From positions 1 through 50,021 of the forward strand of contig CAYFPO010000012.1 of assembly GCA_964345035.1 (NCBI GenBank): DNA of 50,021 nt. Direction: 5' to 3'. Shown in pieces: positions 41,388 to 50,021 of the stretch (the stretch's first letter is position 1; each line of letters begins with the position of its first letter). Under the pieces are notes generated by a model that was not told where the DNA came from, did no database searches, and saw only the letters and a program-made list of their open reading frames with translations. Made by a program: the position numbers and the translations under genes. Source of the DNA: CAYFPO01 sp964345035. Its GTDB lineage: Bacteria > Fidelibacterota > Marinisomatia > SCGC-AAA003-L08 > GCA-002704045.

Positions 41388-42239
41388 TTAATTTCCCCAG
41401 GTGTTTATATCTATCCAAATTCCTTTGGATACCAATCTAACATAAATATCTGCAAATGCCACCCAAATCATGCTGATCCACGCCCAGAACATATGATGAC
41501 CATTCAGCAAGGATACTCTCTTCCAGATTTTAAAACTGACTTTTTCTTTTCCTTGTGGACAAGTAAAACAATTTTGCCGGCCACCACTGATATGTCTGAA
41601 TGCATGACACCCAAAAGTATATCCCGCAAGCAATATGGGATTTATTAACAATATAATAGAACCGACACCGACACCAAATTGACCATTCCTGAAAAATGAG
41701 AGCAAAGCATCGTAAGATAGTATAACTACAAATCCCAATGCTACATAAAATGTATATCGGTGAAGGTTTTGGATAACCAACAGGGCGGTTTCACCTTTAA
41801 ATTTCTTTTGTGGAATTCCTCCCACTGCACATGCTGGAGGAGATAAAAAATATGATCTGTAATAAAATTTTCTGTAGTAATAACAGGTAAGTCTGAATGA
41901 TAGTGGTCCGGCTAGAATTAATATAGCAGGTGTCACAGGTATAAGATTTGGCATCCAGCCGGGCCAGGAGCCAAACCATGCATGGGCAAGTGGTGCTGAA
42001 CCCGCTGCGCTTTGTTCAATGAATAGAAGAGGCGAATAAAATGGGGAAAGATAACCCCCAAATCCTTCTGCACCTGAGCTCCACCAGTAATAATCTCCCT
42101 GGAACATTGCCCATGTAGTGTATATAACAAAGCAAAAAAATCCGAACCCTGTTAATAACGGCTCAACCCACCAGTTATCAGACCGTTTAGTTTGAAAAAT
42201 TCCATCACTGTGTCCACCAATCTTACTTGAATTATTCAT
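41388..42239 (-). CDS. sdhC: Succinate dehydrogenase membrane anchor subunit (Sdh1-like)
   Basis: A 283-residue inner-membrane anchor with about five hydrophobic segments (near 28-46, 98-116, 158-178, 188-212, 244-264). SDNWWVEPLLTG at the start and GYLSPFYSPLL near 81 are features I associate with the single-anchor Sdh1 class of actinobacteria and related complexes. Several His residues (for example in LHRYTFY and LNGHHMFW) could ligate heme; the count is not determined. It also carries RQNCFTCPQGK. First gene of sdhCAB. Confidence 0.85.
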   Translation of the reverse strand: MNNSSKIGGHSDGIFQTKRSDNWWVEPLLTGFGFFCFVIYTTWAMFQGDYYWWSSGAEGFGGYLSPFYSPLLFIEQSAAGSAPLAHAWFGSWPGWMPNLIPVTPAILILAGPLSFRLTCYYYRKFYYRSYFLSPPACAVGGIPQKKFKGETALLVIQNLHRYTFYVALGFVVILSYDALLSFFRNGQFGVGVGSIILLINPILLAGYTFGCHAFRHISGGRQNCFTCPQGKEKVSFKIWKRVSLLNGHHMFWAWISMIWVAFADIYVRLVSKGIWIDINTWGN

Positions 42240-42358
42240 TGTAAAAAGATTTCTGATATGGTAAGAAAATTAATTATTGAAATTAACGTCGATCAATGAG
42301 CGATGGATAAATCAGATATTCCGGAATTACTATTGAATGGTATATCTGAACTCAAATA

Positions 42359-42703
42359 TTAAAAGGGAATATCATCATCTGAATATGGGGTGGATGTTTC
42401 TGCCCTGTTAGCCTGCATAGGTGCTGTGTCTGCTGGTGCTGAATATGCAGGGGCGGGGGTCATGATATCTCCTCCATATTCTTTTAATGCAAGTTGAGTC
42501 AGTTCATTGCGCAAATCTCTATCGGCAAACACTGTATCATAATATTCATCATCCTGCCCTTTCTGACTGGGAAAGCTGACAAACAATCCATTGATTCCTT
42601 CTACGATTCGGAATCCTTTTACAACAAATCCATCCTGGGTTTTAATATCAAAAAATGCCCTGACTTTGCCCCAGCTACCTTTATTTATGCGTTCAATTTT
42701 CAA
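42359..42703 (-). CDS. SpoVG-domain protein with SSB-type C-terminal tip (DDDIPF)
   Basis: A 114-residue protein. Residues 1-77 match SpoVG, a small nucleic-acid-binding regulator: GFVVKGFRIVEGINGLFVSFPS and ELTQLALKEY. Residues 78-105 form a Pro/Ala/Thr-rich flexible linker, and the last six are DDDIPF, the acidic tip with which single-stranded DNA-binding protein recruits partners such as RecQ, PriA and RecO. I know of no SpoVG with such a tip. The start is a TTG, fixed by a perfect AGGAGGT seven bases upstream. It stands alone between sdhC and the peptide transporter. No OB-fold SSB gene occurs in the window. Confidence 0.85.
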   Translation of the reverse strand: MKIERINKGSWGKVRAFFDIKTQDGFVVKGFRIVEGINGLFVSFPSQKGQDDEYYDTVFADRDLRNELTQLALKEYGGDIMTPAPAYSAPADTAPMQANRAETSTPYSDDDIPF

Positions 42704-42782
42704 GATTTACCTCCTGTTAGCATAGCGAATTTAATGGTATTTTGATTCTTGAACAAATGGGGAATTTTGATTATTTCACCTA

Positions 42783-43619
42783 TTATATGTGTACATCCAA
42801 AACATCTCTTATTCCTTCACCAACAAGATTAAAGCCGATAACAATTAATGCAATAGCCAATCCCGGAATGATTGAAATATGCGGTGCAATCCGTAAAAAA
42901 TCTTTTCCCTCTGTAATCATACGACCAAGGCTGGGTTCAGGAGGCTGGATCCCCATCCCAAGAAATGATAGACTTGCTTCAAACATTATTGCACCGGAAA
43001 TCCCCAGGGTAAACACAATTATTATAGTAGTAATACAATTTGGCAGGATGTGATTCAGAATTATCCTGAAATGGGAAAATCCCATTGAACGAACTGCTTG
43101 AATGTAGTGTTTTGTCTTAATCTGCAGTATTTGTCCACGAACAATACGCGCCATCCCGGTCCATGATACCCCGCCAATAGCCAGGATGGTTACTGTATTA
43201 GAAGGAGGGAAAGCAGCCGCTAAAGCAATGAGTATCAGTAATACGGGGAAACCTTGAATAATATCCACAAATCTCATCAATATTGAATCAACCCATTTCC
43301 CAAAATAGCCGGCAGAAATACCTATAACCAGCCCCATAACCAGAGAAATTAAGCTGGCAAGTATTCCAATGAAAAATGAAATTTGAATGCCTCGGCTGAT
43401 TCTCGATAAGATGTCTCGTCCAAACTGATCGGTGCCTAATAAATGGTCTGGTGATAGTGCAGGTAACAGGCGGTTTGAAATGTCCATTAGAAGAGGAGAA
43501 TCCAAAATGAATGAATTCAATGCAATAATGAAGACTATTGTAATGCAAACTGTGCCGGTTCTGAATTGTGTATTTTTCAGCAAATATTTTAAGTTGGAAT
43601 TTTTGTTAGGATTGCTCAT
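42783..43619 (-). CDS. Peptide ABC transporter permease (DppC/OppC type)
   Basis: A 278-residue inner-membrane permease with the DppC layout: N-terminal helix, GTDQFGRDILSRI near 60 and a C-terminal permease domain. The EAA-type loop is AARSMG-like AVRSMGFSHFRIILNHILPN near 174, followed by EASLSFLGMGIQPPEPSLG. Pairs with the DppB-type gene just upstream, which it overlaps by 14 bases. No ABC ATPase gene follows; spoVG-like comes next. Substrate probably oligo- or dipeptides by family. Confidence 0.92.
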   Translation of the reverse strand: MSNPNKNSNLKYLLKNTQFRTGTVCITIVFIIALNSFILDSPLLMDISNRLLPALSPDHLLGTDQFGRDILSRISRGIQISFFIGILASLISLVMGLVIGISAGYFGKWVDSILMRFVDIIQGFPVLLILIALAAAFPPSNTVTILAIGGVSWTGMARIVRGQILQIKTKHYIQAVRSMGFSHFRIILNHILPNCITTIIIVFTLGISGAIMFEASLSFLGMGIQPPEPSLGRMITEGKDFLRIAPHISIIPGLAIALIVIGFNLVGEGIRDVLDVHI

Positions 43620-44544
43620 TTATTAACACCTCCCGCACCTGTGGATTAACAATACCATAAAATATATCCACCAAAATATTAATGATTACAAATACCAATA
43701 CCATAAACAATACAGTACCCTGAATTACGGGAAAATCTCTCTTCATAATTGCATCGAGCATCAATCTGCCAACGCCAGGCCATCCAAAAATTGATTCTGT
43801 CAATACTGCACCTGTCAAATAACTGCCAAAATCCAACCCAATTAAAGTAATCAATGGAATGAGTAGATTTTTCAATCCATGTTTGAATATTACCACAAAG
43901 TTCGAGAGACCTTTCGCTTTAGCAGTGGTCATATAATCTTCATGCATAATTTCGAGAAAGTTTGTCCTGGTGATCCTGGTGAACATTGCCAATGATCGTA
44001 TTCCAAGGGCAATACCGGGTAAAATAATAAATTGCCAACTACCATATCCTGAAGGAGGCAGCAGTCTCAACTCAACCCCAAAAATTAAAATTAACAGGAG
44101 CGCCACCCAGAACACCGGTGCGGAAACCCCGCCAATTGAAAATAATATGGCAATTTTATCCCATAATCTGTTTCGATATAAAGCAGAGGAAATCCCCAGT
44201 ATAATCCCAAATATTACAGCAATTACCATCGCTGTCACAGCAAGTTGAAATGTATATGGCATTTTTTCCAAAAGATTTTCAGTTACAGATATTCCAGTAA
44301 TATAGGATCTTCCAAAATCACCGGTACAAACATTTCCAATAAATCGGAAATATTGCTGAAGGAGTGGATCATCCAGGTGGAGCTCACTTCGTAATTCTGA
44401 AAGTGTTGATTCATCATAATACTCACCAACCATCGCCAATACAGGGTCTCCCGGTGCTACATACATCAACAAAAACGAAATGGTTATTACACCAAAAATA
44501 ACAGGAATTCCCTGTAAAATTCTTTTAAGAATTAATTTTATCAA
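43606..44544 (-). CDS. Peptide ABC transporter permease (DppB/OppB type)
   Basis: A 312-residue permease beginning LILKRILQGIPVIFGVITISF, the standard DppB opening. An EAA-type loop, TTAKAKGLSNFVVIFKHGLKN near 207, contacts the ATPase, and LTESIFGWPGVGRL lies near 250. The start is TTG, sharing TTGA with the binding-protein stop, so translation is coupled. Middle gene of binding protein - DppB - DppC. Confidence 0.92.
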   Translation of the reverse strand: MIKLILKRILQGIPVIFGVITISFLLMYVAPGDPVLAMVGEYYDESTLSELRSELHLDDPLLQQYFRFIGNVCTGDFGRSYITGISVTENLLEKMPYTFQLAVTAMVIAVIFGIILGISSALYRNRLWDKIAILFSIGGVSAPVFWVALLLILIFGVELRLLPPSGYGSWQFIILPGIALGIRSLAMFTRITRTNFLEIMHEDYMTTAKAKGLSNFVVIFKHGLKNLLIPLITLIGLDFGSYLTGAVLTESIFGWPGVGRLMLDAIMKRDFPVIQGTVLFMVLVFVIINILVDIFYGIVNPQVREVLINEQS

Positions 44545-46073
44545 TTTATTGGAGAAGGTTCTTTTCTGATGTTTATATATTTCTCTGCATTGAACATTAC
44601 TGAAGGCTGCCAGTTTTTTATTTCAGGGTTCACTGCATAAGCAGTTTGAGAGTGCCAGAGAAAAATCCACGGTGCATCTTTTGTAATAATTTCATTTGCG
44701 GAAATTAAAAGTTTTTGTCTCTCTGTAATTTCAGACTCACTTTGTATTTTCCTGATCAGTGTGTCAAGTTTTGGATTTTCATACCTATTCCATCTGGTTT
44801 TGCTGATGGATGACTCAAACAATGGTGCGATAAAATTTTCTGCATCGGGATAATCTGCATACCAAGACCGGTAGTACATATCCGGAGTTCCCTCCCTGAT
44901 TGCCTGAGTAAACATATTCCAGTCATTTCTGTGGATATTCACTTGTATTCCAACTTTGGAAAGCTGCGATTGAATAATTTCAGTAACTAGTGAATTTGAC
45001 TGGGATTGACTCTGCCATAAATCAACTTTAAATCCATTTTCAAATCCTGCTTGTGTAAGCAGTGCTTTCGCTTTTAATGTATCAAAAGTATAATACTGAA
45101 ATGTTTCATGAAGTAATTCAGGTGGTATTGGTCCGGATGCAGGTGTGCCTCTGCCATTAAATAAAAATTTTAGAATACTCTTTACATCCACAGCAAAATT
45201 CACAGCTTGTCGCACATTCACATCATTAAAGGGAGGCCGGTCGCAATTCAGTCCTATATAAAAAACATTTAATTGATTCTGATGGTAAATTTGATCATTC
45301 CATTTTTCATCATTTATCCATAACTCATATTCTGCATCCGGTATTTCCATAATATCCAGATATCCGGTAATGAAATCTGCTGACCTTGGTAGTGTTTCCG
45401 GTAAAATGCGGATTTTCAATTTTTCAAAATTTGGACTACCAAGAAAGTAATCAGGATTTTTCTCAAATAATAAATGACCATCCGCCATTCTGTCAATTAA
45501 TTTCCAGGGTCCAGTGCCTAAAATCTCTGAATTGTAATCCTCTAAAGTTATAGCGGCAGCAGGCATGGCAAGAAATCCCAGAAAAGGAGAAAATGGCTTT
45601 TCCAGGCGAATTACAAATACAGAATCAGATATTGTGATAAATCCGGAGACATCATTGGAGTTTCCCTGCCTAAAACTTTCAGCACCTACAACATTTTTAA
45701 ACAACCAAGTGCGTGGTGAATTGGTCTCCGGTTGCAGAATCCTTTCAAACGATTGTTTTACATGTTCACTGGTAAATTTTGATCCATTCGTAAATCGAAC
45801 ATTGTTTTTAAGATGAAATGTATACGTTAATCCATCTTTTGATATTTTCCATTGATCAGCTAATCCTGGTAATATATCCGTTCCATGATCGAATCTAACC
45901 AAATTATCATATAACAATGCACAAATCTGTCCTGAACGGACATCTGTCGAATATGCCGGATTTAGACTTCGGGGATCTCCGGGCATTACCAGATTTAGTT
46001 GGTTATCATCCGGACTAATCCTGCACCCGAATAGTATCACCAAAATAAACAGGCTGTTTAATGTGTTTTTCAT
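44541..46073 (-). CDS. Peptide-binding lipoprotein of ABC transporter (SBP family 5)
   Basis: A 510-residue extracytoplasmic solute-binding protein. Lipoprotein signal ends at the lipobox ILFGC (residue 17). The family-5 fold is shown by DPRSLNPAYSTDVRSGQI, TYTFHLKNNVRFTNGSKF and VRQAVNFAVDV. It captures peptides (or related solutes) and delivers them to the two permeases. First gene of the operon; divergent from ppdK, with about 125 bases between the starts. Confidence 0.93.
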   Translation of the reverse strand: MKNTLNSLFILVILFGCRISPDDNQLNLVMPGDPRSLNPAYSTDVRSGQICALLYDNLVRFDHGTDILPGLADQWKISKDGLTYTFHLKNNVRFTNGSKFTSEHVKQSFERILQPETNSPRTWLFKNVVGAESFRQGNSNDVSGFITISDSVFVIRLEKPFSPFLGFLAMPAAAITLEDYNSEILGTGPWKLIDRMADGHLLFEKNPDYFLGSPNFEKLKIRILPETLPRSADFITGYLDIMEIPDAEYELWINDEKWNDQIYHQNQLNVFYIGLNCDRPPFNDVNVRQAVNFAVDVKSILKFLFNGRGTPASGPIPPELLHETFQYYTFDTLKAKALLTQAGFENGFKVDLWQSQSQSNSLVTEIIQSQLSKVGIQVNIHRNDWNMFTQAIREGTPDMYYRSWYADYPDAENFIAPLFESSISKTRWNRYENPKLDTLIRKIQSESEITERQKLLISANEIITKDAPWIFLWHSQTAYAVNPEIKNWQPSVMFNAEKYINIRKEPSPIN

Positions 46074-46199
46074 TTCTGAGTGGATTGTTTTAAATATTGT
46101 AAGAATTCCAGATTTGAATTTAGTATGAGCATAATAAATAATTTTAGATTATACCCTGATAATTCCCTAATAATCAATGATTAAAATTAAGGATAAATC
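46074..46199. promoter_or_regulatory. Divergent promoter region, peptide transporter and ppdK
   Basis: This 126-base AT-rich gap separates two divergent starts, so promoters for both must lie here. An AAGGATAAATC element directly precedes the ppdK GTG as ribosome site. I could not assign -10/-35 pairs confidently. Confidence 0.4.
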
Positions 46200-48887
46200 G
46201 TGAAATACGTGTATTGTTTTGGAAACGGATTTGCGGATGGTTCTGCAAATGACAAAAACCTGTTGGGTGGTAAGGGTGCAAATCTGGCTGAAATGACATC
46301 CTTGGGCATCCCCGTACCTCCGGGATTTACCATTACAACAGAAATCTGTACCAAATTTATGAATGATGGTGAATTTCCCTCGGAGTTACAGGATCAGGTG
46401 TCAGAAGGGGTGCGTCAAATTGAAACCTACTTAAACCAGCAATTTGATAAACAGGCAAACCCACTACTGGTTTCTATTAGATCAGGAGCAAGACAGTCCA
46501 TGCCGGGAATGATGGAAACTGTATTGAATGTAGGTCTAACAGAAAAAACAATCCCGGGTTTGATCGAAAAATCCGGTGATGAAAGATTTGTGTATGATGC
46601 ATATCGCCGCCTAATAATGATGTTTGCAGATGTTGTGATGGAAAAATCAGAAGGAATCGAACCGGAAGATGGACTTGGTATTCGTGAACAATTGGAATCC
46701 ATAATGCACCAAATGAAACAGGACAAAGGTATTTCCAATGATACTGATTTTACCGGAAACGATCTAAAAATACTTTCAGAAAAATTCAAACTTCGCATAA
46801 GGGAGGTACTCGGGAAGGAATTTCCCGATGATGCACATTCTCAACTCTGGGGCGGTATATCAGCAGTATTCAAATCGTGGAATGGGAAAAGAGCAAAAAG
46901 TTACCGGAAAATTGAAAATATTCCTGACGAATGGGGAACTGCAGTAAATGTGCAGGCAATGGTATTTGGAAATATGGGTAATAATAGTGCCACAGGAGTT
47001 GCTTTTACCCGAAATCCTGCCACCGGCGAAAGAGTTTTTTACGGTGAGTGGCTGCTAAATGCACAGGGTGAAGATGTTGTTGCAGGAATCCGTACACCCA
47101 ACCCATTGAATAATTCCACCCGGTTATCGGACAATGGTGCATTACAGAGCTTGGAAGACAGGATGCCGAAAAATTACCGCCAGTTGAATGATATACAACA
47201 AAACTTGGAATTTCATTATAAGGATATGCAGGATATTGAGTTCACCATTCAGGATGGTAAACTATGGATGCTTCAAACCAGGGTGGGAAAAAGAAATGGC
47301 ACCGCTGCAATTCGTATTGCTTTGGATATGCTGGATGAAAAATTAATTGATGAGCAGGAAGCACTTAAAAGAATCCTGCCGGAACACCTGGATGAGATAA
47401 TGCATCCTATGGTAGACCCAGCCGCAGAAATAGAAGCTGACACTCTGGCTACCGGACTACCCGCAGGTCCCGGAAGTGCAACAGGGCAGATTACGTTCAC
47501 AGCTGATGAGGCAGAAATCTGGAAAAGTAATGGCAAAAATGTTATTTTGATTAGAAATGAAACTTCACCGGAAGATGTGCAGGGTATGCATGCTGCTGAG
47601 GCTATATTAACTTCTAAGGGGGGTATGACATCCCACGCTGCACTGGTTGCAAGGGGATGGGGAAAATGCTGTATTGTGGGTTGTTCAGATCTGATAATTG
47701 ATTCAGATAATAAATCAGTAAATGTAAATGGGGCCATCTTGAATGAAGGTGATTGGCTCACATTGAATGGCACATCCGGTAAAGTATATTTAGGCAGACT
47801 GCCGTTAAAAACAGGAAATCTGGAATCCAACCCATATTTTTTAAAGCTGATGGAATTAACTGACAAGTTTAGAAAAATTGGTGTGCGCACAAATGCAGAC
47901 CGCCCGAAAGATGCACAAATTGCCCGGGATTTTGGTGCAAAAGGTATTGGCCTCTGCCGCACTGAACATATGTTTTTTGACCCGGACAGAATTAAGACTA
48001 TGCAGAAAATGATCGTTTCAGATAATAAGGTTGACCGTGTTAAGGCTTTGGAAAAACTTCTGCCGTTTCAACAGCAGGACTTTTACAGCATTATGAAAAC
48101 CATGGCACCGTATCCTGTAACCATTCGACTGCTTGATCCACCGCTACATGAATTTCTACCTACTGAGGGAAACCAGATTCAGGAATTAGCCTCTGAACTG
48201 AATATTTCTGTGAATAAACTCAATGAACGCATAGAGATCCTACATGAACTAAATCCCATGCTTGGGCACCGTGGATGTCGTTTGGGAATTGCCTACCCGG
48301 AAATTACAGAAATGCAGTCCAGAGCCATTTTTCAGGCAACAGTGCAATTAATCAATGAGGGGTTTGATCCTCATCCGGAAGTGATGATCCCGCTGGTTGG
48401 ATCTGTAACTGAATTTAACCATCAAAAAGCGGTTGTGGATCAATCTGCTGATTCAGTGAGAAATGATACAAGAGTGAAATTTGAATATCAGGTTGGCACC
48501 ATGATAGAACTGCCCCGGGCATGTCTCACTGCAGATACCATCGCGACAGAAGCAGATTTTATTTCATTCGGGACCAATGATCTCACACAGACCACCTTCG
48601 GTTTTTCACGGGATGATATTGCTGGATTTCTCCCCAAATATCTGGAAGATAAAATCCTTACCGGGGATCCCTTTCAGTCCATAGATCGGAATGGTGTAGG
48701 TGCATTAGTACAATTGGCAGTTGAAAAAGCTCGAACCTCAAATAGTGGAATAAAAATTGGTATCTGTGGCGAGCACGGGGGTGATCCGGATTCTATTCAG
48801 TTTTTTAAAGAAATTGGATTGGATTATGTAAGCTGTTCACCTTTTCGGGTGCCCATTGCCCGCCTCTCCGGTAGTCGGATAATGTAA
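46200..48887 (+). CDS. ppdK: Pyruvate, phosphate dikinase
   Basis: An 895-residue enzyme interconverting pyruvate + ATP + Pi with PEP + AMP + PPi. The N-terminal ATP-grasp domain opens LLGGKGANLAEM and has SGARQSMPGMMETVLN near 98. The swivelling domain holds the phospho-His in GGMTSHAALVARGWGKCC. The C-terminal TIM barrel has RTEHMFF and CGEHGGDP. Length is typical. It starts at GTG with AAGGA nearby. Because it produces or consumes PPi it links to the membrane pyrophosphatase elsewhere in this window. It ends four bases from a convergent gene of different composition. Confidence 0.97.
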   Translation: MKYVYCFGNGFADGSANDKNLLGGKGANLAEMTSLGIPVPPGFTITTEICTKFMNDGEFPSELQDQVSEGVRQIETYLNQQFDKQANPLLVSIRSGARQSMPGMMETVLNVGLTEKTIPGLIEKSGDERFVYDAYRRLIMMFADVVMEKSEGIEPEDGLGIREQLESIMHQMKQDKGISNDTDFTGNDLKILSEKFKLRIREVLGKEFPDDAHSQLWGGISAVFKSWNGKRAKSYRKIENIPDEWGTAVNVQAMVFGNMGNNSATGVAFTRNPATGERVFYGEWLLNAQGEDVVAGIRTPNPLNNSTRLSDNGALQSLEDRMPKNYRQLNDIQQNLEFHYKDMQDIEFTIQDGKLWMLQTRVGKRNGTAAIRIALDMLDEKLIDEQEALKRILPEHLDEIMHPMVDPAAEIEADTLATGLPAGPGSATGQITFTADEAEIWKSNGKNVILIRNETSPEDVQGMHAAEAILTSKGGMTSHAALVARGWGKCCIVGCSDLIIDSDNKSVNVNGAILNEGDWLTLNGTSGKVYLGRLPLKTGNLESNPYFLKLMELTDKFRKIGVRTNADRPKDAQIARDFGAKGIGLCRTEHMFFDPDRIKTMQKMIVSDNKVDRVKALEKLLPFQQQDFYSIMKTMAPYPVTIRLLDPPLHEFLPTEGNQIQELASELNISVNKLNERIEILHELNPMLGHRGCRLGIAYPEITEMQSRAIFQATVQLINEGFDPHPEVMIPLVGSVTEFNHQKAVVDQSADSVRNDTRVKFEYQVGTMIELPRACLTADTIATEADFISFGTNDLTQTTFGFSRDDIAGFLPKYLEDKILTGDPFQSIDRNGVGALVQLAVEKARTSNSGIKIGICGEHGGDPDSIQFFKEIGLDYVSCSPFRVPIARLSGSRIM

Positions 48888-48891
48888 TAAT

Positions 48892-49422
48892 TTACCCTTT
48901 ATCAACCGGACTTAAACTTATCTGTTGCTGCACGGACTCGATCTCCTCTGCCTCCCCACCATCGCCTGCAAAGTAGCGAAATATTATAATGCCCGACTTG
49001 GTAGGTGATCGAACAACGTCCACCCCCTCGATATCCGGATCCGAATCTTTCGGACCAATTAGTACTAGATTGAATTGAGGCGAATTGACCTCTAGATCAT
49101 TCATCACAAAGAAGTTGTCTGTATTGTCCGCATACATAGAAACCGACATGTAAGAGCCTGTAAGAGGATAAGTGATGAGCAGAGGTCCATCTGAGACATC
49201 AAAAACAGATAAAGAATAGAACAGATCCGGGCTTGACCTTACGACTACACGAGACTCAGCTGTAACTCTAGGAAAGTGAATAACCGTATTTTTAGCATAC
49301 TGTACTTGGATGGTATCTAAGATAACATACGGAAAGACACGAATCGTAAGATAATGTATCACTACAGACAAAACTAGCGTCGTTACACACCACAATACCA
49401 TATTTCGGCTACGCTTATTCAT
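48892..49422 (-). CDS. DUF1254 domain protein
   Basis: A 176-residue protein with an N-terminal membrane helix (about 8-29) and a DUF1254-like domain. ESRVVVRSSPDLFYSLSVFDVSDGP (in part, residues about 56-80), YMSVSMYADNTDNFFVMND and RYF are typical. In proteobacteria such short DUF1254 proteins sit beside a DUF1214 protein, as here, with unknown function in the envelope. Its ATG overlaps the DUF1214 stop by one base (TAATG). Rough counts give 42-45% GC, higher than neighbours. Confidence 0.85.
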   Translation of the reverse strand: MNKRSRNMVLWCVTTLVLSVVIHYLTIRVFPYVILDTIQVQYAKNTVIHFPRVTAESRVVVRSSPDLFYSLSVFDVSDGPLLITYPLTGSYMSVSMYADNTDNFFVMNDLEVNSPQFNLVLIGPKDSDPDIEGVDVVRSPTKSGIIIFRYFAGDGGEAEEIESVQQQISLSPVDKG

Positions 49423-49994
49423 TAGGGGCAGTCCTCCTTGAAGATGCGTGGTAATTCGATCTTGCTAAGATTGTTAATCACTTTCGGAGCTGGGTTGTAG
49501 AGTCTTAATATCAAGTCGAATGTCTCTCCACTTCCTGTCGGAATCCAATTTCCGTTTTTGGGTGAGCGAGACAAGTAAATAGTAAAACTACTATCCGCCT
49601 TCCTCGCAAGATTGGTCATGTTGTAGGAATAGCGGTTTTGTTCATTGGGCATTAAGAATAAATCGTCCCCGTAAGCTGTGATGCTCCACCACCGACTTTC
49701 AATGTCTCTTCCTTCAATTCGGTAGGTACAATCACACCTCAATTTGTTTCCTTCATCGTCCCAGGTAGCAAGAAAATAAATCGCCTCGGACCTATTGAGT
49801 GCGAGCAGTCCAATTCTGGCAATTTGTGCACGGAGATAGTCACCCGCAGCAATGCTTCCAACAAGCGGGTTATGATACCAAGAGCCGTACTGGACTGCAC
49901 TAAACTTACTTCTTTCGATTGCCCACCAAGCTGAACCGATACCGAAAACCAAAGCAGCAAAGACGATTGAGGCGAAATAGAGTAATCGTTTCAT
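49422..49994 (-). CDS. DUF1214 domain protein
   Basis: A 190-residue protein with an N-terminal signal or membrane anchor (about 5-25) and a DUF1214 domain. GLLALNRSEAIYFLATWDDEG, CTYRIEGRD, RWWSITAYGDD and NRYSYNMTN are its hallmarks. It is paired with the downstream DUF1254 gene as in many proteobacteria. AAAGGAAAACCTA precedes the ATG. Codon usage and GC differ from the rest of the window, suggesting transfer. The window ends 27 bases upstream, so further genes of the segment may be missing. Confidence 0.87.
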   Translation of the reverse strand: MKRLLYFASIVFAALVFGIGSAWWAIERSKFSAVQYGSWYHNPLVGSIAAGDYLRAQIARIGLLALNRSEAIYFLATWDDEGNKLRCDCTYRIEGRDIESRWWSITAYGDDLFLMPNEQNRYSYNMTNLARKADSSFTIYLSRSPKNGNWIPTGSGETFDLILRLYNPAPKVINNLSKIELPRIFKEDCP

Positions 49995-50021
49995 TAGGTT
50001 TTCCTTTCTGAGCCGGCTAAC

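Noticed and set aside
1..50021. CRISPR arrays, prophage, intact insertion sequences, rRNA
   Set aside because: No regularly spaced repeats, transposase, integrase, phage structural genes or rRNA signatures were seen on either strand.

Overview
The window looks like a chromosomal piece of an AT-rich, Gram-negative-type marine bacterium. I infer a Candidatus Marinimicrobia (SAR406)-like or related FCB-group organism, but no rRNA is present to confirm it. The grounds are secreted enzymes ending in dockerin-like DxNxDG/DIVxLINxIL doublets, a PorQ-like outer-membrane protein, a TonB/ExbB/two-ExbD set, a single-anchor succinate dehydrogenase like the actinobacterial Sdh1 type, and a membrane pyrophosphatase. 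Hand counts of a few lines give about 35-38% GC. TTG, GTG and probably CTG starts are frequent.

Layout. 1-3.6 kb: two paralogous two-helix membrane miniproteins, then a leftward operon rlmN - purine nucleoside phosphorylase - Bax-inhibitor-1 protein. 3.7-5.6 kb: rightward MoxR/DUF58 pair, followed by a GGA-rich stretch with two hairpins that may be a small RNA ending in a bidirectional terminator. 6-9.1 kb: leftward PfkB kinase and TPR lipoprotein, diverging from a rightward zinc-ribbon Nudix hydrolase and an AroQ-like protein with a degraded active site. 9.1-14.8 kb: leftward operon priA - membrane-anchored metallopeptidase - DNA methyltransferase - putative restriction endonuclease - PorQ-like protein, with most junctions overlapping by 4 bases.

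14.9-25.6 kb: a long leftward housekeeping run, ruvB - queA - ispF - gltX - ispE - tRNA-Asn - tRNA-Gln - prs - bL25 - pth - hppA - bS6 - bS18 - bL9. 25.8-35 kb: a decayed arylsulfotransferase-like gene, a secreted alpha/beta hydrolase and a subtilase (both with dockerin-like tails), an M1 metallopeptidase and uvrA. 35-38.8 kb: rightward C-terminal processing protease and the TonB energisation operon. 38.8-42.2 kb: leftward sdhC-sdhA-sdhB. 42.4 kb: a SpoVG-domain protein ending in the SSB-type tip DDDIPF. 42.8-46 kb: dipeptide ABC transporter binding protein and two permeases, without ATPases. 46.2-48.9 kb: rightward pyruvate phosphate dikinase. 48.9-50 kb: a DUF1254/DUF1214 pair of different composition, probably acquired.

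Most genes are ordinary. The items most worth following are the SpoVG/SSB-tip protein, the restriction-modification pair locked into the priA operon, the AroQ-like protein lacking key catalytic residues, the GGA-rich RNA candidate, and prs starting four bases after a tRNA end. I found no CRISPR array, no intact insertion sequence, no prophage and no rRNA.
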